DNA of 31,643 nt from CAZNHL01 sp964572965 (lineage in GTDB: Bacteria > Bacteroidota > Bacteroidia > Cytophagales > UBA9547). Within the stretch, counting starts at the first letter, position 1. Each line of letters begins with the position of its first letter. A program made the translations under genes and the position numbers. The notes beneath the pieces were generated by a model, which was not told the origin of the DNA, did not search any database, and saw nothing but the letters and a program-made list of their open reading frames with translations. The stretch lies in contig CAZNHL010000053.1 in the NCBI GenBank assembly GCA_964572965.1, forward strand, positions 1-31,643, given 5' to 3'. Positions 16,741 to 24,874 of the stretch are shown here, in pieces.

Positions 16741-17157
16741 ATGGGATATATAGTTCTTCTTTTTGTTTTTGTGCTCCTTTTTATCACTTCTGACAAATGG
16801 TTTAAGAAGTATTTCAATAAGGAGGATCCGTATAAAAAATGGGAGCTCCTTATTCCGGTTATCTATATCATTACTACAATACTTTTCATTTACTGTTCCC
16901 TCTATGTTATCGGATTTTTGCATAGAACGAATATTCAGCATAATACCGAAAACCAGCCTGCTTCATTAGGAACTTTGCTTAATGGTTTCTTCCATTGCTT
17001 CTCACAACTCTTGCTGACAATAAAATACTATGTAATTTTTTCGGGCATAATGATTGCTTTACTGTTTTTTTGCATCAAAAATACGAGTGTGCGGATCGGC
17101 TTGTTTTATACTGTATTCATAATTGCCTTATCCCTTATCACGCTTATACTGCATTGA
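16741..17157 (+). CDS. Four-helix membrane protein of unknown function
   Basis: 138 residues with hydrophobic segments at about 2-16, 36-60, 93-110 and 117-136, and short charged loops ('DKWFKKYFNKEDPYKKWE', 'RTNIQHNTENQPAS'). No recognised motif. It starts 10 bases after the heptamer array that ends the hemoglobin gene and may be co-transcribed with it. No obvious Shine-Dalgarno site. Confidence 0.6.
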   Translation: MGYIVLLFVFVLLFITSDKWFKKYFNKEDPYKKWELLIPVIYIITTILFIYCSLYVIGFLHRTNIQHNTENQPASLGTLLNGFFHCFSQLLLTIKYYVIFSGIMIALLFFCIKNTSVRIGLFYTVFIIALSLITLILH

Positions 17158-17286
17158 TAACTCTTGTAATTGTTTTAATCCAATACTTAGATTTTATATT
17201 CACGAACATCGATTCTTTTTCTTATTTTTAGCCCTTTGATTGAAGACATGTCCATTCTTTAATCTGCAAATACAAATCTATAACAC

Positions 17287-18057
17287 ATGAAGGTTCTAAT
17301 TCTGGCGGGCGGCTACGGTACAAGGCTGAGTGAAGCAACTGATGTCAAACCAAAACCAATGGTTGAAATCGGTGGCAAGCCAATTCTGTGGCACATTTTA
17401 AAACAATATTCTCATTACGGTTTTAATGATTTTGTAATCCTGCTGGGTTATAAAGGCTACGTGATCAAGGAGTATTTTGCCAATTACTTCCTTCACCAGA
17501 GTGATTTGACAATTGACTTGTCAAACAACAAAATGGAGATCCATAACAACTCCTCTGAGCCTTGGAAAGTAACACTAATTGATACCGGTTTAGATACTTT
17601 AACAGGTGGCCGTATTAAACGTGCTGCTAAATATATCGGTAATGAACCGTTCCTGCTTACCTATGGCGATGGTGTTTCTAATGTAGATATCAGAAAATCT
17701 GTAGAGTTCCATAAAAATCATGGCAAACTGATTACCATGACGGCTATTCAGCCTGAAGGGCGTTTCGGCGCACTCGACATCAATGCAGAAGACAAAATCC
17801 GCAGCTTTGTTGAGAAACCCAAAGGTGACGGTTCATGGATCAACGGAGGCTTCTTTGTTTGTCAGCCGGAAGTTGTAAATTACATAGACGGTGACAGTAC
17901 TATCTTCGAACGTGAACCTCTTGAAAGATTAGCAAACGACAGCCAGCTAATGGCTTACAAACACGATGGTTTCTGGCAGTGCATGGATACTATGCGTGAT
18001 AAAAACAAACTGGAAGATCTCTGGGCTTCAGGCAAACCGGACTGGAAGGTGTGGTAG
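17287..18057 (+). CDS. rfbF: Glucose-1-phosphate cytidylyltransferase
   Basis: 256 residues, full family length. Makes CDP-glucose from CTP and glucose-1-phosphate. Nucleotidyltransferase signature 'MKVLILAGGYGTRLSEATDVKPKPMVEIGGKPILWHIL' region (residues 1-37) with the GGxGTRL loop and K21/K23; 'TYGDGVSNVD' (about 126-135) carries the metal-binding Asp; 'EKPKGDGSWINGGFFV' and 'GFWQCMDTMRDKNKLEDLW' are specific for the RfbF group. Cytoplasmic. It is followed by rfbG, the next enzyme, after 114 bases of repeat-rich spacer. Together they give CDP-4-keto-6-deoxyglucose for 3,6-dideoxyhexoses or related surface sugars. Confidence 0.96.
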   Translation: MKVLILAGGYGTRLSEATDVKPKPMVEIGGKPILWHILKQYSHYGFNDFVILLGYKGYVIKEYFANYFLHQSDLTIDLSNNKMEIHNNSSEPWKVTLIDTGLDTLTGGRIKRAAKYIGNEPFLLTYGDGVSNVDIRKSVEFHKNHGKLITMTAIQPEGRFGALDINAEDKIRSFVEKPKGDGSWINGGFFVCQPEVVNYIDGDSTIFEREPLERLANDSQLMAYKHDGFWQCMDTMRDKNKLEDLWASGKPDWKVW

Positions 18058-18058
18058 G

Positions 18059-18090
18059 TTAGTCTTGAGTAATTAGTCTTGAGTAGTGAG
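18059..18090 (+). repeat. Degenerate heptamer array after rfbF
   Basis: TTAGTCTTGAGTAATTAGTCTTGAGTAGTGAG-type sequence (variants of GTGAGTA) starting one base after the rfbF stop. TTGAGTAGTGAG (18079-18090) can pair with CTCACGACTCAA (18114-18125), 11 of 12 positions. Confidence 0.75.
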
Positions 18091-18111
18091 ATAAGTAAAC
18101 ATCGTACTTGG

Positions 18112-18165
18112 CTCTCACGACTCAATTAGCCAATTCTCACGACTCAATACTCACGACTCAATACT
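18112..18165 (-). repeat. Inverted degenerate heptamer array before rfbG
   Basis: Units of CTCACGACTCAAT (three copies, some with ACT) lying on the opposite strand to the array at 18059 and ending 6 bases before the rfbG ATG. With the forward array it can fold into a hairpin in the rfbF-rfbG mRNA. Confidence 0.75.
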
Positions 18166-18171
18166 AAAAAG

Positions 18172-19251
18172 ATGTTCAACAACATATACAAAAATAAAAC
18201 CGTCTTACTTACCGGCCATACAGGCTTCAAGGGTTCGTGGATGGCACTTTGGTTAAAGGAATTGGGTGCTAAGGTGATTGGATTTTCTGACAAACTACCT
18301 TCTGAGCCATCTCATTTCGAAAGGCTGAACCTTGGCATTACTGATATCCGTGGTGACATCAGGGATTGGGCTGCTGTCAATAAAGTATTTGCTGACTACC
18401 AGCCTGAAATCGTTTTTCACATGGCAGCTCAGCCATTGGTAAGACTCTCCTACCGAGAACCGATTGAGACTTTCGACACCAATGTGATGGGTACTGTAAA
18501 GGTACTGGAAGCTGCATTGCACTGTGATAGTGTAAAAGCATTCGTCAACATCACCAGCGACAAAGCATACGACAATAAAGAATGGGTTTGGGGCTACCGT
18601 GAAAATGACCCGATGGGTGGATTTGATCCCTATTCAGCTTCTAAAGGCTGTGCAGAATTAGTAACAGCATCGTACAGAAGAGCTTTTTATCAAAACAAAG
18701 GTAAGTTACTGGCATCTGGTCGTGCAGGTAATGTAATTGGTGGCGGCGACTGGGCGGAAGACCGCCTTGTTCCGGATATTTTCAAAGCTGCTGCTAAGGG
18801 AGAAACAGTAAAAATACGTAATCCGCATGCTACACGCCCATGGCAACACGTATTAGAGCCATTGTCCGGTTATTTACTATTAGGCCAACATTTGCTTGAA
18901 GGAAACGCTAAAGTTGCTGACGGCTGGAATTTCGGCCCGAACGACGACGATACGAGAGAAGTGACGAATGTTATTTCCCATATTCAGAAACATTGGAATC
19001 AGGTAAAGTTTGAAATACATGACGATCCGAACAAGCCGCATGAGGCTAATTTACTGAAGCTGGATTGCTCAAAAGCCTTGATGCAGTTAAGCTGGAAACC
19101 GGTATGGCATTTTGACCAGACAATTGAAAAAACAACCCTTTGGTATAAAGACTTCTACGCATCCAATGTAGACATACAGGCTCGCAGTATTCAGGACCTG
19201 CAAGCATATATTGCCGATGCGAAGAAGAAAGATATCCATTGGACAAAATAG
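18172..19251 (+). CDS. rfbG: CDP-glucose 4,6-dehydratase
   Basis: 359 residues, full length. Short-chain dehydrogenase fold: NAD-binding 'TGHTGFKG' at residues 15-22, 'FHMAAQPLVRLSY' , 'NITSDKAYDN' typical of the 4,6-dehydratases, and the catalytic Y154-x-x-x-K158 in 'DPYSASKGCAE'. It converts CDP-glucose to CDP-4-keto-6-deoxyglucose in the cytoplasm. It pairs with rfbF upstream, but the usual next genes (rfbH dehydrase, epimerases or methyltransferases) are not adjacent; the next gene is the end of the chemotaxis operon on the other strand. The stop TAG is followed at once by another heptamer-derived array. Confidence 0.96.
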   Translation: MFNNIYKNKTVLLTGHTGFKGSWMALWLKELGAKVIGFSDKLPSEPSHFERLNLGITDIRGDIRDWAAVNKVFADYQPEIVFHMAAQPLVRLSYREPIETFDTNVMGTVKVLEAALHCDSVKAFVNITSDKAYDNKEWVWGYRENDPMGGFDPYSASKGCAELVTASYRRAFYQNKGKLLASGRAGNVIGGGDWAEDRLVPDIFKAAAKGETVKIRNPHATRPWQHVLEPLSGYLLLGQHLLEGNAKVADGWNFGPNDDDTREVTNVISHIQKHWNQVKFEIHDDPNKPHEANLLKLDCSKALMQLSWKPVWHFDQTIEKTTLWYKDFYASNVDIQARSIQDLQAYIADAKKKDIHWTK

Positions 19252-19252
19252 T

Positions 19253-19281
19253 CATGAGTAGTGGGTATTGAGTAGTGAGAA
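19253..19281 (+). repeat. Degenerate heptamer array after rfbG
   Basis: CATGAGTAGTGGGTATTGAGTAGTGAGA begins one base after the rfbG stop. GAGTAGTGGGTATTGAG (19256-19272) is the near-perfect inverse of the array at the 3' end of the convergent phosphatase gene. Confidence 0.75.
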
Positions 19282-19332
19282 CTGTATTGATAGTTTAGAC
19301 CCCTAGAATTATTAGTAGTTTACTGTCTTTTT

Positions 19333-19366
19333 TCTCAATACTCATATCTCAATACCACTACTATAT
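19333..19366 (-). repeat. Degenerate heptamer array at the phosphatase stop
   Basis: On the minus strand the phosphatase gene ends ATA TAG followed by TAGTGGTATTGAGATATGAGTATTGAG, i.e. the same repeat family in the same orientation relative to its gene. It pairs with 19256-19272 to form a long stem with a single bulge and can act as a bidirectional terminator. Confidence 0.75.
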
Positions 19367-20500
19367 TTTAAAGCCTATCATAATCACATCATCCAACTGC
19401 TTTTCATCTCCTTTCCACTGATGAAAAGCATCTTCAAATAAGCCTTTGTATTCCGTCATACTCAAGTGTTTATTTGCATCAAGTATATCACCTACTTTAC
19501 GATTGCTGAATTTCCGGCAATCCGGCCCGCCAACCTGATCAACATAACCATCAGAATAAATGAAAACCGCATCGTTTGGTGTTAATTGAAAAAAGTAATC
19601 AGAATACTCATTTTTACCTTTGTGGTGCATACCACCTATAGGAAATCTGTCTCCGGGAACAGAAATCACCTCATTGTTTGACAACAACAATAATGGTCTG
19701 TGAGCTCCGGCAAAAACCAACTCATTGGTTTCTATATTAATCCTGCACATAGCAGCATCCATTCCGTCGCTGGAATGGCTTCCCGGCAAGTCTTGTTTAA
19801 GTGTTCTGACAACAGCTTCATGCAAATTAAGAAGCACCTGACTCGGAGTCAGTTCATTGTCATTATTTACAATATCGTTCAAAAGCAGGTTTCCGATCAT
19901 TGACATCATGGCGCCGGGCACACCATGCCCTGTACAGTCGACCGCTGCCAGGTAGATGTATTTACCACGTTTGTAGTACCATGGAAAATCGCCACTGACA
20001 GTATCTTTCGGTTTATAAAAAATAAAGCTTTCCGGCAGGTATTCCAGTAAATCTTCCTCACTGGCATTGATAGCAAACTGGATTTTACGGGCATAATTGA
20101 TGCTGTCAGAAATACGCTTACTCTGAATCTGTACCAACTCCTGCGTTCTCTGTAATTCGTCCAGCGTTTCTTTCAACTGTTTTTTCATGTCACGCTCACG
20201 GAACGTAGCAGATACCAAATGATTGTTTGTTGCTTCCAGTTCATCATAAAACAACTTAAACTTATCCATCTCTTTAAAGAGCTTATCAAGTTTATCATTG
20301 AGTTCCTTCTTTTGCACACGCTCGCGCCAGGTAGCGCTTACCAGATGCTGATTAGTCTGTTCCAGTTCACTATGCTGAACCTTCAGATCCTCCAATTCCT
20401 TTTGAAGCTTTTCGTTTTCGGCTCTAAACCTCTCAATAGCATTACGTGGAGAAGATTCTGCAACAGCCTGATTTTCCATAATAATGTCATTTAATTCCAT
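19361..20500 (-). CDS. RsbU/SpoIIE-type PP2C phosphatase with coiled coil
   Basis: 379 residues. Residues 20-130 form a long coiled coil with an exact internal duplication: ELEQTNQHLVSATWRER (46-61) and ELEATNNHLVSATFRER (88-103), offset 42 residues, i.e. six heptads. 'SDSINYARKIQFAI' (131-144) is the usual lead-in to Bacteroidota SpoIIE domains. The PP2C domain has its metal ligands in 'SGDF' (D171), 'AAVDCTGHGVPGAMMS' (D188), 'YSDGYVDQ' (D317) and 'LDDV' (D371). It should dephosphorylate Ser/Thr-phosphorylated partners such as anti-sigma antagonists; no STAS or anti-sigma gene is nearby. It is the last gene of the chemotaxis operon, 5 bases after cheR, and its stop opens into a heptamer array. 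Confidence 0.9.
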   Translation of the reverse strand: MELNDIIMENQAVAESSPRNAIERFRAENEKLQKELEDLKVQHSELEQTNQHLVSATWRERVQKKELNDKLDKLFKEMDKFKLFYDELEATNNHLVSATFRERDMKKQLKETLDELQRTQELVQIQSKRISDSINYARKIQFAINASEEDLLEYLPESFIFYKPKDTVSGDFPWYYKRGKYIYLAAVDCTGHGVPGAMMSMIGNLLLNDIVNNDNELTPSQVLLNLHEAVVRTLKQDLPGSHSSDGMDAAMCRINIETNELVFAGAHRPLLLLSNNEVISVPGDRFPIGGMHHKGKNEYSDYFFQLTPNDAVFIYSDGYVDQVGGPDCRKFSNRKVGDILDANKHLSMTEYKGLFEDAFHQWKGDEKQLDDVIMIGFKI

Positions 20501-20505
20501 AACAC

Positions 20506-21366
20506 TTAGCTTAAACGTTTCACTTTTTTGTAGATTCTTGTAACCGGATCGTGCAAAACAAACAATTCCTTACTCTGATCCGGCAGCATGTCGTAATAAC
20601 CTATCACGAAAAAGCCATCATCATCAAGGCTCTCATGGAACAACTTCAGCACCTTCATTTTCAACACATCATCAAAATAGATCATCACATTCCGGCAAAA
20701 GATCAGATGAAATTTTTTATCGATGCGGTCGTGTACCAGGTTATGACGCTGGAAAGAGATGTACTTTTTATAGTCATCTTTAATCCTTACATAATCTTCA
20801 TTCTGTCCTACAAAATATTTCCCAAGATTACCTTTAGGGTTATACTTTTGATAAGAATTCAGATACTTGGGCCACAAAATCTGAGAGTATTTACCTTCCA
20901 TTGCTTTTGCAAGCGCTACAGAGCTCAAGTCTGTGGCGGTAATACTGCTTCTGGTTAAAAGACCTGCCTCGTCAAGCACAATAAGCATGGTATAAATTTC
21001 CTCACCTGTTGAGCACCCTGCATGCCAGACATTGAGCGTGGTTCTCACATTGATTGAAGGAAGAATCGATTGTTTCATCTTCTCCCAAACCTCATAGTTT
21101 CTGAACAACTCTGTCAGGTTAACCATGAGGTCATCTATACATGCGTGAAAAAACTCTCTGTCCTTAAGCACTTTGCCCCATAAGCCTAATAAAGAGCCAA
21201 AATTGTGTTTAGAAATCAGCCTGGCAATTCCTCTTTTTAAAGATTTAAGTTCATAATTGGTAAAATCTATACCATAACGCTGCTTTAATGCCACCGTTAA
21301 TGAGTTCATTTCTTCATCTGAGATTTCCTGTCTGATTTCTGTAAATGTCTTCTCCTGACTCTCCAT
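20506..21366 (-). CDS. cheR: Chemotaxis methyltransferase CheR
   Basis: 286 residues, normal length. It uses SAM to methylate glutamates of chemoreceptors. The N-terminal helical domain (about 1-105) includes 'VNLTELFRNYEVW' (82-94), the variant of the usual TNxTxFFR motif. The SAM-binding loop is 'HAGCSTGEE' (115-123), with 'TATDLS' (143-148), and 'LIFCRNVMIYFD' (221-232) is the conserved acceptor-side motif. It starts 4 bases after the stop of the CheC-like gene, within a tight operon. The receptor upstream in the operon is its likely substrate. No C-terminal tether-binding oddities are seen. Confidence 0.95.
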   Translation of the reverse strand: MESQEKTFTEIRQEISDEEMNSLTVALKQRYGIDFTNYELKSLKRGIARLISKHNFGSLLGLWGKVLKDREFFHACIDDLMVNLTELFRNYEVWEKMKQSILPSINVRTTLNVWHAGCSTGEEIYTMLIVLDEAGLLTRSSITATDLSSVALAKAMEGKYSQILWPKYLNSYQKYNPKGNLGKYFVGQNEDYVRIKDDYKKYISFQRHNLVHDRIDKKFHLIFCRNVMIYFDDVLKMKVLKLFHESLDDDGFFVIGYYDMLPDQSKELFVLHDPVTRIYKKVKRLS

Positions 21367-21370
21367 TGAG

Positions 21371-22027
21371 CTACGATTTTGATACCTGCGATAATTTATT
21401 CAGTGTTTTCTGATTGTCTTCAACTGAAGCAAACTGTTCAACTCCTTTGATAAAAACTTCATCCAGCGCCCATAAAAATTCAGGGCTGAAATCTCCTTTT
21501 TCCGACTTGAACTCTGTCTTAAAACCGATAAGAAACTTATCCGGATATACTCCCTGCTGTACAATATGATTGAGCTGCTCTTTGCTGACTACAGTTAGCT
21601 TAGGCACTCCCCCAAATACTTTATATTTCAAAAGGTTTGAAAACTGAGTAATGACAGACGCCGAGATAACATTATCCAGTTCTAACAGTATTGCGTCTCT
21701 CATTAACACATATTTAGGATCATCCTCTGAAAGAGAAGGCAAAGCAACTTTACACAAAGCACTCACCTCTTCTTCAGTAAAAATCAGATAGCAGACACCT
21801 TTCAGGTCACCCATCATTTCTGTTGTCAGCAGATAAAGCTCATCATCAGTCTTAATGGTAAAATTGCTCAGGCTTTTGTTCTGAGGTCTGTCTATTTTAA
21901 AACCCGACTCGTTCAAAACAATTTTCTGCTGCATAAAAAACGACATAGATTCTACAGCCTTAGACAAGCCAATATCTATGATCTGGCGTGCAACAGTCAT
22001 TACATTGGGGGTAGCAATTGTTTCCAT
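21371..22027 (-). CDS. CheC/CheX-like CheY-phosphate phosphatase
   Basis: 218 residues. The signature E-x2-N-x22-P of CheC active sites is present as E116, N119 and P142 ('LLELDNVISASVITQFSN' ... 'GGVPKL'). The expected first site near the N-terminus ('ARQIIDIGLSKAVESMSFFM', 13-32) keeps the fold but has Q/D in place of E/N, so probably only one site is active. The family removes phosphate from CheY-P. It lies between cheA and cheR with 4-base spacings. No CheD partner is present in the operon. It could also be classed as a CheX-like or CheC-only phosphatase; the assignment is by motif, not by full alignment. Confidence 0.75.
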   Translation of the reverse strand: METIATPNVMTVARQIIDIGLSKAVESMSFFMQQKIVLNESGFKIDRPQNKSLSNFTIKTDDELYLLTTEMMGDLKGVCYLIFTEEEVSALCKVALPSLSEDDPKYVLMRDAILLELDNVISASVITQFSNLLKYKVFGGVPKLTVVSKEQLNHIVQQGVYPDKFLIGFKTEFKSEKGDFSPEFLWALDEVFIKGVEQFASVEDNQKTLNKLSQVSKS

Positions 22028-22031
22028 TAGC

Positions 22032-23810
22032 TTAGGTTGTTTTTAGGTTAACTTTTTCTTTAAACAGGCTGTTCAAAACAGAAACTACATCTATCACCAG
22101 ACATACGTTGCCATTTCCAAGTATTGTTGCTCCGCTGAAAAGCTCATTGCGGTCAACCGGGTTAGGTAAATTTTTCTCAACAATTTCTTTTTGCTGTAAT
22201 AATTTATCGACAACAAACCCCACTACCTTATTAGAATAGGTCACAATAACCAGATCCAGTTTGGCATCATCGTCCAGATGGTCAAACGATTCATGAAAAG
22301 CCCCCTCTTTGCTAACACCTCTTAATGATTCAAGTCCAAACAGGTCTTTCAGAAAAATAACAGAAATTGTATTACTGAGATAAGTACTGATCAACCCGTT
22401 ACTGATTTTATGTATATCCTTTTTCTTTACAGAAATAACAGCCTCTGTATAGGCCAATGCAATGGCGTATTCTTTGGAAGCCAGCTCAAACAACAAAGCT
22501 CCTTTTACAGCCATGGAAGAAGGCAGAGACAATACAAATTTTGTCCCCTTACCTACTTCGGTAAAAATCGCTATTTTACCGCCGATAGATTCAGTAGCTC
22601 TACGCACTACATCCATCCCCACGCCTCTTCCGGAAACTTCTGTGATCTTTTCCGCATTAGAGAAGCCTGGTTCAAAAATGCACATCAGAATATCATGCTC
22701 TGTTACCGTATCTGCCAGTTGTTTAGGAATAATCCCTTTTTCAATTGCTTTACGTTTGATAACATTTACATCTATACCGGCACCGTCATCTTCTATTTCA
22801 ATAAAAACAGTATCTTTTTCATTGCGTGCACGCAGTGTCACTTTACCTGTTGGATTTTTTCCCGCTGCCTGCCGATTTTCAGGAGATTCAATACCGTGAC
22901 TTACAGAGTTACGTACCATGTGCACCAATGAATCGCTCATGGTTTTAATGATATTCCTGTCAATTTCAATTTCTGTTCCTTCTAAGACGAGGTCTACTTT
23001 TTTATGCTCTATTGTAGCCACATCACGCAAAACCCTGTGAAATTTATTGAACAGGAATCCAACCTGTACAAGGCGCACATCCATAATGCCATATTGCAAG
23101 TCAGAAGTAATACGATGCAGACGTGCAAAATCACTGGCTTTGCTGCCATTGTCAACATGCCGGGCAATCAGTGTATCTTTTTCAATCAATAATTCCCCTA
23201 CAATGTTCAACAGGCTATCCAGTTTGCGGATAGGTACCTGCACCACATCTGACATCGATATCTTTGAAAGGACAAATTCTTCTTCGATCTCCTGAGCTAT
23301 TGCCTGTGCATCTACTGAAGTATTCATTTTATCCAAATCCGCACTTTTCTCACTTACTTCTGAAAGCGAGGGCACATCAGCAACAGCAGCCTCTGCAACT
23401 CCTGTTTCTTTATTATCAACCGCATCTTTCCGGCTATTCTTTAAAATAACCTCCAACTTGGTTTTGATTCCCTTAAATTTTACCGGCTTCGGTGTCTGAA
23501 CGGCCTCTATGAGCTCACCCAAAACATCATTTGCACGATAAAGACTACTGAAAATATCAGTATCAAGAACGATTTTTCCGGTTTTTACTTCGTTGAAAAC
23601 ATCTTCCATGGCATGCCCGAGCTCCGCTATTTCCACATAGCCCATTCCCATGGCATTTCCTTTAAGTGTATGCGTAATGCGAAAAATGGCGTCAATCGCT
23701 TTTTTATTGGAAATGTCTTTTTCCAACTCCGTAAAAAGCTGATTGAGCTGTTCATAGCTTTCCTGTGCCTCACCTAAAAATATTTCACGATATTCCTGTT
23801 CTTTGCTCAT
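22032..23810 (-). CDS. cheA: Chemotaxis histidine kinase CheA
   Basis: 592 residues. P1 Hpt domain (about 1-110) with phospho-acceptor H47 in 'FRITHTLKGNAMGMGY'. Residues 125-185 are a charged low-complexity linker, so no clear P2 (CheY-binding) domain is present, which explains the shorter length. P3 dimerisation (about 187-255: 'VPIRKLDSLLNIVGELLIEK'), P4 ATPase with N301 ('HMVRNSVSHGIE'), 'IEDDGAGID' (339-347) and 'GRGVGMDVV' (394-402), then a C-terminal CheW-like P5 (about 433-590). It phosphorylates CheY and CheB. It is flanked by cheB and the CheC-like gene, with spacings of 6 and 4 bases. Confidence 0.96.
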   Translation of the reverse strand: MSKEQEYREIFLGEAQESYEQLNQLFTELEKDISNKKAIDAIFRITHTLKGNAMGMGYVEIAELGHAMEDVFNEVKTGKIVLDTDIFSSLYRANDVLGELIEAVQTPKPVKFKGIKTKLEVILKNSRKDAVDNKETGVAEAAVADVPSLSEVSEKSADLDKMNTSVDAQAIAQEIEEEFVLSKISMSDVVQVPIRKLDSLLNIVGELLIEKDTLIARHVDNGSKASDFARLHRITSDLQYGIMDVRLVQVGFLFNKFHRVLRDVATIEHKKVDLVLEGTEIEIDRNIIKTMSDSLVHMVRNSVSHGIESPENRQAAGKNPTGKVTLRARNEKDTVFIEIEDDGAGIDVNVIKRKAIEKGIIPKQLADTVTEHDILMCIFEPGFSNAEKITEVSGRGVGMDVVRRATESIGGKIAIFTEVGKGTKFVLSLPSSMAVKGALLFELASKEYAIALAYTEAVISVKKKDIHKISNGLISTYLSNTISVIFLKDLFGLESLRGVSKEGAFHESFDHLDDDAKLDLVIVTYSNKVVGFVVDKLLQQKEIVEKNLPNPVDRNELFSGATILGNGNVCLVIDVVSVLNSLFKEKVNLKTT

Positions 23811-23816
23811 AGTCGG

Positions 23817-24863
23817 TTATTCTAAACAACTCACTAAAAATAGCCCCATGTCACTCAGGGGCACAACCTGCCTCGCTGCTCCGGACTCGATTGCTTCTTT
23901 GGGCATTCCATACACTACACTTGACTCTTTATTCTGTGCAACAGTATAGCCGCCTGCTCTTTTAATTGACATCAGCCCTTCAGCTCCATCTTTGCCCATT
24001 CCTGTTAAAATAACGCCGATTGAACGAGAACCGAATACTTCTGCCACCGACTCCATCAGCCCCGTAACTGAAGGAAAGTTATATTCCTTGTAGCGCTTGG
24101 CTGTAAAATCTATAACAACTGCTCCGTCGGGTTCTCTTCTCACAACCATATTCCTGCTACCCGGAGCTATCAAAACTTTTCCGGGCAACAGCACATCATC
24201 TTTCTTAGCCATCGTTACAGAAAGCGGGGTCAGATTATTTAACCTGTCTGCAAATGATGGTATAAAATTCGGTGGCATATGCTGGACAATAATTACCGGT
24301 ACAGCCAGGTTACCGGGTAATTGTGTCAATACTTTTTCAACCGCAGTCGGGCCGCCTGTTGAAGAGCCGATTGCAATCACATCGTAATTCAGGTAACTGG
24401 AAAAAGCATGATTCCGGTGAACATGTACCTGGCTTTGTTTTATCTGCTCTATGGCTTTCACCTGTGCTAAAGCAGCCTGTCTTACTTTATCCACAAAGAC
24501 GATATCTCCATCCTGTACAGAATCCAGTTTTCTGTTTGGTTTAAAATGATAATCTACTGCACCAAGGCTCAAAGCCTGCATAATCGGAGTCATATCATCA
24601 CTTCCAAGACCAGTGAGGATCACTACAGGCGTTGGGCATACATTCATAATAGAGCGTGTGCCATACAGGCCGTCAAACTCTCCCATGACCATATCCATGA
24701 CTACAACATCCGGCTTTATGGCCAGACATTTATCTGCAGCATCCTTGCCATTGTTTGCGAATGCGACCACTTCAATATCCCCGTTTTTATTGAGCATATC
24801 AGCTGTCATCAGACGCATCAATACCGAATCGTCTGCCAGTAAAACTTTAATTTTATGGCTCAT
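23817..24863 (-). CDS. cheB: Chemotaxis methylesterase CheB
   Basis: 348 residues. The N-terminal receiver (1-120) has D11/D12, phospho-acceptor D57 in 'VVVMDMVMGEFDG' and K108 in 'YHFKPN'; the usual Pro after the acceptor motif (DxxMP) is replaced by Gly. The linker (about 125-158) joins a C-terminal methylesterase/deamidase domain with catalytic S168 ('IGSSTGGPT'), H195 ('VQHMPPNF') and D292 ('TGMGKDGAEG'). It removes methyl groups added by CheR when phosphorylated by CheA. It lies between cheY and cheA, with an 11-base gap to cheY. Confidence 0.96.
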   Translation of the reverse strand: MSHKIKVLLADDSVLMRLMTADMLNKNGDIEVVAFANNGKDAADKCLAIKPDVVVMDMVMGEFDGLYGTRSIMNVCPTPVVILTGLGSDDMTPIMQALSLGAVDYHFKPNRKLDSVQDGDIVFVDKVRQAALAQVKAIEQIKQSQVHVHRNHAFSSYLNYDVIAIGSSTGGPTAVEKVLTQLPGNLAVPVIIVQHMPPNFIPSFADRLNNLTPLSVTMAKKDDVLLPGKVLIAPGSRNMVVRREPDGAVVIDFTAKRYKEYNFPSVTGLMESVAEVFGSRSIGVILTGMGKDGAEGLMSIKRAGGYTVAQNKESSVVYGMPKEAIESGAARQVVPLSDMGLFLVSCLE

Positions 24864-24874
24864 CCAGCAGGGTT

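Noticed and set aside
22410..22931. 173-codon and 145-codon plus-strand frames antisense to cheA
   Set aside because: They lie opposite the conserved ATPase domain of CheA, with no protein-like motifs of their own.
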